From positions 9,982,001 through 10,046,000 of the forward strand of contig NC_085116.1 of assembly GCF_030269925.1 (NCBI RefSeq): a DNA stretch of 64,000 nt, given 5' to 3'. The notes under the pieces were generated by a model that did not search any database, was not told the origin of the DNA, and worked only from the letters and a program-made list of their open reading frames with translations. The translations under genes and the position numbers were made by a program. Positions 31,950 through 43,900 of the stretch are shown here, piece by piece (positions within the stretch are counted from its first letter, which is position 1; every line of letters starts with the position of its first letter). Source of the stretch: Bombyx mori (Eukaryota > Arthropoda > Insecta > Lepidoptera > Bombycidae).

Positions 31950-34900
31950 CTTTAGCAATGGAATAACTCGAATGAGTTCAATTAGTTACATTATGAAACG
32001 CAATCCTGCAAAATCTCTGAGATTCGTGAGAACGGGCTTACCTGTTAGTGAAGGTGTATATGTGGCTGGAGTGCGGCAATCGTAGCATGTCGTCGTCTTC
32101 TTCAACGTCAGACAATCGATACAGCCGTAAGCCCATGCCTGGTGCTGTCCTGGATCCTCTCACTCCGACACCCTCTTGTTCTTCCAGTAAGCCTTTTAAA
32201 AAGATTTTTTAATAGATAATTATTTATAACTTTAAGAACCAACAATATAATATTAGAACGAATTTTCATACCTGACATATTCGGTTTAGCGAGTTGCGCC
32301 CAGGTATGGAGGGTCAAGGAACCTTCAAGAGGTTTGACGATCTGAAGTTTGTGCGGTGTTCGGAACCGAACCATGCCGCCGGCAGCCCCGGCTCCCCATA
32401 CAGCACTTTCTACGCTCGAATCTCTCTCTGTTGATTAAAAATATTTTTGTGAATATACTTTAAATATTTAAGTAATTTATTGTTCTTTCATAATACGTAG
32501 ACCGTTGTAACTAGTACATTTTATTCATGATTTCGTACGATACTTTTCATTAACCCTAGAACTACAAGCTGGGGTAGATATCTATTTATCCATACTAGAT
32601 ATGTGTCGTTCGTTCAATTTTAGAGATTCAGATCAATACTGACCTGTTGACAAAATGATCCGGTTCGTACGACCCGTTCAGTCGAACGTTTGGATTACCG
32701 TTTATCACATCAATTTATGACGTAATTAATATTATCAGGTCACTGGCTGGATAAAGTTTAGTATTGAATAACATTTTAAAGGAACTGTTATAGTTCGATT
32801 GTTTACGTGAAATCAAAACAATTCAAATGCGTTATGCGTCATTATGCGACAACGAACGACTAACCGAGACGGGCGCGGGTCGAGACCCGGCAACCCGAAA
32901 TGACCCGAATGACTGTCGTATGGTTCTTTTCTTCGGATTCGTAGGTTTTGTTAAACGAGTCGATCTAGTGAACGACTCATATTTTTTGAAGTGACCCTAT
33001 CGTTCGCGCGGATTTTGAGACCCGGGTCGTTTGATTCGTTCGTTCGCGAACGACACATATCTAATCCATACCTACCTATGTCATACATAATTAGACCTAC
33101 TTTTTGACGAAGCATGTTGCTGATAACTCTATTTCTGTAATCTGACGAAGCGTGTTGCGGATAATAACATGTACTTTTAGGTTAGGAATATTGTTCTTTT
33201 TTTTATAATAAATTACTAAATTTGATTATAAAAATTTATAAAAAAATTAGACCTATACCATAATTTATCGTAGTTCAATGTTCTGACATTATGGCGAGAC
33301 CGCCATATTTTTTTTTATTTTTATTGTGTGTTATTGTGTTGTGTGTTATTTGTTGCGGCGCAGTGAAGAAGTGAGTGTGAATTTCGAGTGATCATGATAT
33401 TTACCCCAGTTTGTAGTGCCCGTTAATTTTAGTGTCTTGTGTGGTAAGTTATTTTCTTTTCTCGCTAAAATAAATTTGATTCACGTATTATACACCTTAT
33501 TCATAATACAATACAATTCAATATTAGATAGACAATGTTTATGAGATGATTTTCATACTTTAATACACTGGAAATATATATAAAAACTGATATGAATTCC
33601 ATATATTTCTTTGCAGATAATGGGCGACAAGATACAATTTGAGAAGCGCCGATTTACTGGCGAAAACTTTGACGGAATCCGAGACTGCCAAATAATTAAC
33701 AATCCCTGCTAATAAAGTTGATATTATAATTTAGAGAGAATGAGCGAATCGGAAGATACCGCTGCCGATTTTTCAATTTTCAAGGTCAAAAATAGATTTT
33801 TTGACACAAAATCATTGTTTTTTTTTTTAAGCCCCTATATGTCCTCTTTAAAATTCCAGTAAAATTTTGAAAATCGGTTATTGAGCTATATATTTACAAA
33901 TAATTATCGGTTCAATGGTGGTTTGGCCGTTTTTCAGCACTTTTAGCTGTTCATATCGATTTTTCGCCATATAGACCTTGATAAAATTAAACTCACTCTT
34001 CACTACAGTATTTAAAAAAAAATTAAGTATTTAAAAGTAAAATGTCTGCTTGCTGTCAGAACGGCTTTATTAGCAAAAAACCCGTGGTATTAATATTTAC
34101 CCCAGTTTGTAGTTAACAGGTAAACAAAAATGGGTTGGTAATATCAGGGTTAAGATTATTATTACAAGTTAAGGTTTTGTGTATTTAAATCGTTTAAATT
34201 TAACTTTTGGGAGTTTCGTGAATGACGAGCCATAATTCTTAACAGGTGTATCAAATAAAAGTGATATACGCAAATGACCTCCATGACGTCGCAGAGGTCG
34301 CGCGTGTGAGGCGGTGAGCGAGGCTCGTCGCGAGTCGATCTCCTGCGGCGTGAGTCGGCGCAGCGCCGCCGCCAGCTCGGCCGCGCCTGGCGCCCCCGGC
34401 ACCCCTACCGCCGTGCCGCCGCTGGAAAATGAATATTAGACTTTTTTTATTTAAATAAAAGGATATACGGACTCACTCAGAAATAATGCCTAGTTAAATA
34501 GTTGTGTGATAATCAGTGGTCAGAGTAGGTAGATTGATTTTATATACTTGTGTCAAGATATTATAATATGGACATGTCATTTTAACCATAATGATTATGA
34601 TTTTAAATTGAAAAAAAATATTTTTAATACAATTTCTATATTTATGAGATAAAGTAACAAAAAGTCCTGTCTAAGTTTTGTCTCATACTGACAAGCGTCA
34701 TTTCTAATTCAACAGAAAGGGACAAAACACGGTGTAACTATTCCAAGGTGTTTTTGTATAAAATAAAATACTGATATCTTTTACCATTAGCTAGCACTGG
34801 TAGCGTAGATTAATATTATTAAAACGTTTTTCACCTTAAGCACAGATTCATGCTAATTTCAAAATTCCGGAACAAATATCACAATAAATATGAAGTTCCG

Positions 34901-37900
34901 GTATTTCGGAGGCATATCCATATTATCCTCTACGTTTGACGTCAACGACCTTAAATCAATCTACCTACTCCGACCTCTAGTAAAAATACAGTAAAGTAAA
35001 AAATGTAGAATTTTGTACATTACTGTATTTTTGGTTCTGTAGAAAACAGCCAGTCTGACCGAAGGTTCAGTTGGGTATTCGGATGACAAGAAAGAGGTTT
35101 GTATTAAATTCGTATTTATTTCTTGCAGCTCAAGGATTGGAGCCCTATCAAGATAAATTTCATGTAATAAAATCGGCTGATTATTATTATTTTTTAACAC
35201 AAGAATGTTACGCCACGAAATATAGTGTTCAAGGCCTCTTGAATTATGAATATTACTTCTGTACAAACATTTTTAGATAAATCGGTCAAGCCTTTCTATA
35301 CTGCATGATAGACCAACAAACAACATTTAACTTTTCTTATTGTTTTGATGGTAGGTAAAGCTCACGACCCTCCTGGTCTTAAGTTATTACGGCCCTATAC
35401 GATTGATTGAGTCTAAATCTAAGTTCTAAGTCTCAGTTATACGGAACCGAAACGCATTACTGTTTCACTGCAGAAATAGCTAGGATGATGGTGCGAGCTC
35501 ACAAGACGCCGTACCACCAGTAATTAAAAAAAAAACTGCAGGTTTTATTTTTATTACACGGTTTTATTACTACACCGTGGAACTCATTCGTGAACTTTAG
35601 TCAACTGCGTATTTCCTTAGAAAAAATGGTACCTGCCTGCTGGATTCGAAAACCGGCACAGTCGCATTGCTCGATGCGAATGCGCCGGTTCTTATCGGTT
35701 AGGTCATGACGACTTTATTTAAATTTATAGATAACGAACTTGGTGGTAGGACCTCTTGTGAGTCCGCACGGGTAGGTACCACCACCCTGCCTATTTCTGC
35801 CGAGAAGCAATGATACGTTTCGGTTTGAAGGGTGTGGCAGCCGTTGTAACTATACTTGAGACCTTAGAACTTATATCTCCAGGTGGATGGCGCATTTACG
35901 TTATAGATGTCTATGGGCTCCAGTAACCCCTTAACACCAGGTGGGCTGTGAGCTCGTCCACCCATCTAAGCAATAAAAAAAACTTACGGATATAAATCTT
36001 CGGATTCCGTATCGGAGGTTTCGTCGAGGAAAGAGTCGTGTGAGGGCGGCTTGTTCTTGAAGAAGGGAGGGCGGGGCGCGTCCGCCACGTCGGAGCCGGG
36101 GAGCGACGCGTTGGACGCGCCCGACCACCGCGACGCGCACTGCACCGTTTCAAACACTTTCTGCATACTTGAACTGGAAATTTTAACAATATCATTTAAT
36201 TAGTGATTCTTTTTACAGAAGATCATTTAGATTTGCGATCTGATAGTCGACCGTAGTGAGCTTTTATTGAATGTGATTTTAATAAAAAAATTACCAGATA
36301 AACATATATTTTCAATTGCTTTCATTGTTAAAAATGTGTTATTCTTGTTGCTATTTTTACTATAAAATATTCATTTCTACTAACAAGAAAGATTTTTTGA
36401 AAATTACTATATGTGTAATAGCAAATACCATTAAGCTGAAGTTAATAGTAAGTATTCCTAACCCAAGCAGAAAGAAGATAGGAAATCAATATATAATTGC
36501 AATACAAATATCCACAGTTATTTGACACCTACCCTCATTATCAAACTCGAACTACTCATTTTTAATACAAACCACTACTTTGTACAGTAAATACCTATTG
36601 AAAAAGAAACTAGGGACAATACTAACTGTGCAAGTGGATCGCCAATACCGGAATCGAGGCTGAGTTCCGAGTAGACGGAGGAGTGCATCTCGCGGTGCAG
36701 CGTGGGGGGCAGCAGGCCGGCGGCGGCCGCCACGCTGGGCATGAGGCCGCGCGCGCCCTCCCCGCGCCGCCGCAGCGCCCGCAGCTGCTCCTGCGCCTCC
36801 GCCAGATGCGCTGCCACTTCCGCATATCGCTCCTGTATCATGCCGAATGGTAAACCGTCGACGTCGCCCTAAGCACGTCATTACGGATCCACCTGATCCA
36901 TTAACGGTGCTTTTAGGTACCACAAGCACCGGTCACCATCCTCGTCAAACCCGCCGCTTACGACGAAGCGCTCGACGTGCGAATTAACCCATAGACACAG
37001 CCCACTGAGTTTCTCGTCGGATTTCTCAGTGGGTCGCGTTTCCGATCCGGTCGTAGATTCTGCCGAAGCACTGCTCTTGCTAGGGCCAGTGTTAGCAACA
37101 CCTCCGGTTTGAGCCTCGATAGCTCACCTACACGCTAGGGTAACGCTGAAATAGCCTCTCAAGGCTTTAGCAAGCTTTAGCTTCAGCAGAGTTTTAAATG
37201 GTTACCGTAGCCCATAGATATCTGCAATGTAAATGCCGACACACGCCTTGAGATATGAGTTCTAATATCTCAGTTTTACAGTACAACGGCTGATCCACCC
37301 TTCGAACTGAAACAGATTACTGTTTCACGGGCCAGAAATAGACAGACTGGTGGTACCTACCCGTGCGGACTCACAAGACGTCCTACCACCAGTAACGTTT
37401 CTAATTCAACACCTCCGAACGCTAGTCTCCTATATTAAAGGCCTTGAGAACATCACTACTAATAGTATTCGGTGTGAGTGTGTCTATATAAATTAAAACG
37501 AAGATACGTTTGCCCGATACGCATTCCGAAACCACTAGTTGATTTGTGATGAAACTTAGCACAGTTGTCATTGGCACTCCTACTACAGGCGACCTGAGAA
37601 TTATTGATGGTCAAATCGGGACCGAGTTTCGCGAATCTTTAATAATGCTAATGAATGTAAGCCAAACTTTGTTGTGTAGGTAGTTAAAGTGACCAATTAG
37701 TAATCTGAGGAGGCGCTTTAATGTACTATCTGTTTGGACATGCGAGCTCGTGGTTCGCCGTAACGCGAAACCGCCGCCCACTTTGACTAATGTGGTTGAA
37801 GCCTTAATTGTAAACACGGCTACGACACACAAACTGCGTACTGTTAAATCAATCAATTACATCACTGATATTCTAATTTCATAGGGAAAAGAAAGATATT

Positions 37901-40900
37901 CGTATTCCGCGAAATAATGCAACAATTTTCTTTTACACATGCAAATAACGACACTTATTGATCATCATTGGAGATGTATACAACTTATATAGAAACAAGA
38001 CATGTAGTTTATAATTTTATAACCTCTAGATACCAGTTCAACTCTTCAACGCAAATTGAGCACGATAGACTAATAAATTGTAAATTCACTTTTTTTTATT
38101 GCTTAGATGGGTGGGCGAGCTCACAGCCCACCTGGTGTTAAGTAGTTACTGGAGTCCATAGACATCTATCTACAACGTAAATGCCGAACGTAAAGCGAAA
38201 CGCATTATTGCTTCGCGGCAGAAATAGGCGGGGTGGTGGTACCTACCCGCGCGGGCTCACATGAGGTCCTACCACCAGTAAGAAAGAATAGTGTAATAAA
38301 AACTGTATGTATTTCACTAAGTTCTTTATTGGATTAATACCAGCGTTACAGAACGTGGTGATTGATAGCTTGTATTTCAGAAGAACTTGTGAAAGCACTA
38401 TGAGGAATTTTTCGAGGTGATCCTCATCTCCTATTTACTATCGCACCGCCTCCACGGGAGTTGAGTTCACCCATTCTACCTACACGAAACCAGTGTTCTT
38501 CCGGTGAATTTTCAGAGAATTTTCTTCTACGTCCCGGCCTATCCGGCTTTGAATTCACCATCCCTACACGATGTTTCCCAACCCCTTTGGCATATCTTTC
38601 TTAAAACAAAATTTGATGGGAGTCCTCAGCAGTAGGCAGCGGTTTGATTGTAAGCCGCACGCATCAGACTACGTACCATCAGATGGGTCATATACTATCT
38701 GCCTACAATTGCAATAAAAAAAGCTTACGAACGGTTGAGTTATCGCTAGCGTACGTGGTATGACAGAACAACTTGACCTCATGCCTCACGGACCCATTAC
38801 AATACGTCGTCTCACATTAAATACATACATGATAGTAACTTATTGTTATTTTTACCTTCTTTACTTACAACTATTTTTATATATCGAGGGGTGAAAGCCT
38901 GTTTGGTTTAAACGACATTCCGCTTAATACGCGACATTTATCTTTGTAATTAAAGGTCCATTTTATTTGGTATTGTCATCAACAGTTCGATGTTTTTAAT
39001 TGAGCCTCATTTAAGTATACTCCATTCAAATAGCTGAAGTTTTTATGTTATGATATTTTTTCCAAATTTAAAACATGAAATGGCTCTCCTGTAAAGTTCC
39101 AAAAATGTCGCTTAACCCGAATAGCCGTTCACCCTTCGATAGGCATGTAGTTTATTAATTTGTACCTTAACATCGGCCAGTTCCGCTGCGAGTGCATTCT
39201 GATTCTCCTTTGTTATTTCTAATATTCGCAGCGTGTGCTCATGTTCCGTCGTTAGCTGTAAACGAACAACAAAATCTTGTGTTCAATAAAACGATCGAAC
39301 GTTTGCCATTGTGCTAACACGTAAACTTCCGTAGTTACACTTCTTTGAATCGACTTAAAGAAGCCGTTTCGGTGTCGGGAAGCCAATCCTGTTTAATGCG
39401 CCTCGTTAATCGCTGTAAATTTTAATTCTAACAAAGCACTCAGACATTGGCCCGTCTGTCATATAAAAAAATTGTATTACAAGAAAGAAATGTACTTGCT
39501 TTAATGATCGAAGTACGATGACGTATGACGTCACGGCATCCGGGCAAAACATTAAGACTTGTGTCTATTTACCTTAAAAAATTTTTCCTACCTAAGCTGA
39601 GAGTCTTAAGAGACTATTTCAGCGTAACCTTAACTAGTAGGTGAGCTCACGGGGCTCAAACCTGACGACGTTGCTAACACGAACCCTTGCAAGAGCCGTG
39701 CTTCGCAGAATCTACCACCGGATCGGAAACGCGACCCACTGAGAAGATCCGGCGAGAAACTCAGTGAGCTGTGTCTAAGGGTTAATTCGCTCGTCGAGCC
39801 CTTCGTCGCAGCGACGGGTTCGACGAGGGCGGTGACCGGTGCTTGTGGTACCTAAAAGCACTGCTAACGGATCGGGAATACTTGCTTAACAACCGAAGAA
39901 CGATGACGTATGACTTCACGGCGTCCGGACAAAACATTGAAGACTTGTGTCTATTTACCTGTTTAAAGTCTCTTTCGTTGAAGGCGAACCTCGATCGAGT
40001 GCTGTCCAGCTGCTGTTGAAGATCGACAGAGCGTTGCCTCTCTTCGAGCAGCTCGGTTTCCAACGCGCTGGCCTCAGAGTTCGCACTTGCTATCGGAGAA
40101 ACGCAACCGCTGTAATACTTCGAGACCATTACACGAACGTACCGCGAACTACGAACGTGCTTGTCTGACACGTGACACAGACAAACTAAAAATATTGCCG
40201 CGTTAACAAGCTTCCATTAGTCAAAATTTATTTTTAATGCATTAATTAATTAAAAAATCATAATGATTAGAGGTCTGTGTCACACAAAAAACTAAACAAG
40301 TAATCGATGTGGCAATTTCCAAGTTTGTTCTTTTTCGTAACATTTTTACTACATATATTATAAATGTTTTTCGACAATTTATTTGCAAATATACAGAGTT
40401 GCCAAGACAAAAAAAAATTGCAAAAATTTTAATCAATTTAAGCTTCTTTTTTTCATGCATGCGTGAATGGGCTGTCAGTCCGCCTAGTGTTAAATGATTA
40501 CTCGAGTCTGTAGACATCACAGGATGAATATCTCAGCCCTACTTATGAGACGAACGAAGCCGGTATCTCAATCGTTTTGGATCATAAGGGAACGCAACTG
40601 CTTGAGTTTAAAAAAAACAGTTAATTTCAATAATATATCATCTCATCGTCATATTTATTCCCGTTTTTTTAAATGCTTCCAATACAGTCATTATTACAGA
40701 AAACAATATATAAAAATTTGGAACGCAAAGTACTGAATAACATTTGCAGTGCGATAAACGATCTATTTGCTAAGGCGGTTTTCATGTTTCTTGATTATTC
40801 ATTACTACTTCATTAACTTCTTCTCTTCGCTTTTCCCGTGACGAAAATAGGTTAGTTAAAACAAGTATGGTCTGACAGGGTGCAAGCTTTGTTGAAAACA

Positions 40901-43900
40901 CTCTGCTAGGCCACCTTGCTTCACCAAACCTTAAATGTTATTTTCCAAGATCACCCAAATAGGTTGCGCTTCAAATTTTTTAAATAACAGCCAGATTATT
41001 ATTATTGCAGACGTTATTAATTCACCAGACGGTATGAAAAACTTATTTAAAAATTATCGAATCACCAATCGACATCGGATAATTTCCATTAAAAAAAAAT
41101 TACGTCGATAAACTTTAGTGTTTACTCAAGATAAAATACTGATAACATTAACACAACATAAAGAGTGGTGATTATCGCTCGAACACACATGTACGAGACA
41201 TTGAAAGAAACAGTGAAGGCTATTCATAGTTTGGTGACACGTCTTAATTTACGTTTCGTCTGTCTCTCAGAAGGATGCTTGAATTAGATCACTTAGTGCA
41301 AGCTTAGAATGTTCTCGAAAACACGATTTCACTATTGCCGCTAATTGAGTTGACAAATTTTGAAAGACGTGACTGGGAATTTCGCATCGCAGTCAGCGAT
41401 GTATGAATAAGTTTTGTTTTGCAAATTCCTTTTTATTTTATTTTGGTGCTATGATAATAATATCCATTTCGCCTATCACTGTTATGACCGTAATTCAATA
41501 TCAGTGGAATGTTAATACAACAATGATAAAGTATATCCTTTATAAAATTGTAACTTTTTGAATTATGTATGAATAAAACAATATCATGAATCATCCCACA
41601 CAAATCTATGAATTCTTTTTCAAATATCGTAAGCGCTACGACTATGTACTATTAGTATTTTACGGATTTAATACGGCTTAAAGGAAGCCGGCTGAGTTTC
41701 TTGCGACTCCGATTCTTCTTGCGATTCTTCAATGGGTCGCGATTCCGATCAGATGGTAGATTCAGCATTGCCCTTGCTAGAGCTAGTGTTGGCAAAACCT
41801 TTCAGGTTATGAGCTCGCCTACACAATCGATGAACCCAGCATAACCACGCGAGATTAGTAGCCGTGGGTAGGCAAAAACAGCTTGAAGGATAGCCAGGTT
41901 TAAACCAGTGTACTCGCACATCCACTTTTGATTCAAATTTCGATAATATACAACATTGTATTGATTACGCTACTCATTCTATATCATTCGATATCAGTCG
42001 GAATCTGTACATAAAGTAATTGTGATTCGCAGTTGTATTTATTCTTGTCTGGTAGGTATATACAGGTGTACTACACGCGCGAACGTCATTGATATTATTT
42101 TGCCTAAGATACTAGTCTGACAATTAAATAAATAAAAAATAGTAACAATTCACAAAGCATAGTTATTAAAAAAAATATTATAAAACACCCTATTTTTTTA
42201 TGACTCACATATTTATGAATACCGATTACGCAACGTGCGTTTGAAGAAACAAAACAATTTGGTACAAGTCCAAGATATAAATAAGTGCGTGAACACTTTA
42301 CAACAAGAATGCTATTTAATATCAAAATAAAGTCTCGAAATAAACAAACTTATCGTTTCGATTGCATTTGTTCGATATCGATATATTGACACAACGTTTC
42401 AGTACTAAAATAACGATAAGTTAACCGCATGTACCCAACTTATAATTATAAGTTTAATTCATCTCTATACAAGACTGCAATAGTTCATTCGCATATAACA
42501 GGCAATACGATCTTACGGCCAATGCAGAACGAATAGATACAGGTCGGATCTATTTATACTGTTGATCTAATCTTCAGCTGAACTAGTCTAACATTAGCAA
42601 CCTATATTTAATTTATCCAGTAAAGATCTAAAGATTTAAATTTACAAGTTCACACAGTCGTTAAAGGGTCTTTTAAATCGTTTGATTCTTTTAAAAACTT
42701 GTTACTTAATAACATTTTACCATTTAATTCTGAACTAGATCTAGTACTATGACTAAATTTTATAATATAAGGTATAGATACACTAGGCGTTCAAATTCTT
42801 ATTTTCAATATAGTATAAACGTAATTTTTCAGGTTAAGCAGTTCTGATACATATTTTTCTGCTGATTTTAAATTCAGTTTAGTTTTGAAATGTGCATACA
42901 TATACAGATTATTTTTAAATTGAATTGTACTTAATCTTTTACGTAATCTATTTGTCCTAAAAAATCCACGGCGCTTTTTATTAAGATTCTTTATCAAATT
43001 ATGCAACAGAATTACCCATATCACATGGCAACACAACCATTTTATTCGAATGTAAAAAGTATTAAGTTGAAATCGGAAATGTGAAGTTTTTATTTTCTGA
43101 CAACAAAACGCTGAATAATTTGGTATGAGTACTAAAATACAAGAATCTACATATTAATAATACGTGAAGCAGAAACTTTGTACCCCTTTTTACGAAAATT
43201 GCGCGGTCGCAGGAGTATGAAATTTCCCACACTTATAGAGAATACAGAGAGAAGTGCAGAATGTTAATATTTTTTTAATTATGCATACACATACATTAAT
43301 TCAATAAAAAAATTACACACACTACCGTGTGTTTGACACACACACACGCATGCATATTATTTGTTTATTATCAAACTTTTCTTATTGCTTAAAGACTCAA
43401 GTGGTTACTCGTGATATTGTTTGTCTTTATTAATATTTATCTAACGTGTAGTCTTGGTAAAATCTGTGATTATAGAAGACAATAGAATCATAATACTGTA
43501 CAGAGTTATAATTTCAATTAATTATAGTCGAATTTCGACTATGTAGCAGGGGACCAATAGTTTAATATAAAAATTAGAGATTGTCTTACTGAGTTGTTGC
43601 ACGATGTCACGCAGCAGCTGTCTCTCGGCGAGCTCGGCGGAGTCGGCGCCGGCCGCGAGGCGCGCCGCCTCATCGCGCAGGGCGCGGTTCTCCCGCTCCA
43701 GTGCGCCGGTCCGACGTCGCAACGCAGCCGCACTCGCCTCCTCCTGCTCCGTAGGGGACCCCTCTTCTGTGTCATTTGTTAGCACCTACAAATTTAAGGG
43801 CGCGTGTTCAACGTTGCAGTTTTGGCAACTTTTGGATTCTGAAATTTGTTTTACGAATAGCAGCACGTGAAGGGATATCGTATAAGAGTGAATGATGCAG

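Larger units (their letters stand above)
32554..34149. mobile_element. piggyBac-like insertion(s) in milton intron, TTAA-bounded
   Basis: The block starts TTAA-CCCTAGAACTACAAGC (32550) and ends ATATCAGGG-TTAA (34150-34153). The motif ACTACAARCTGGGGTARATA occurs three times: at 32561-32582, and inverted at 33396-33417 and 34092-34113. The last two sit close to further TTAA sites (33423 and 34113). TTAA targets with CCCTAG-type ends and inverted subterminal repeats are piggyBac features. Either one 1.6 kb element with internal repeats or a short MITE (32554-33422) beside a second element would fit. No full transposase is open. Confidence 0.65.

Noticed and set aside
31243..31955. Long plus-strand open frames of 91-114 codons
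   Set aside because: Antisense to the GC-rich last milton exon; the minus-strand frame fits the gene, and these have Arg/Ala/Gly-rich shadow composition.
43590..43870. Plus-strand frames over a milton exon
   Set aside because: Antisense shadows of the GC-rich coiled-coil exon.
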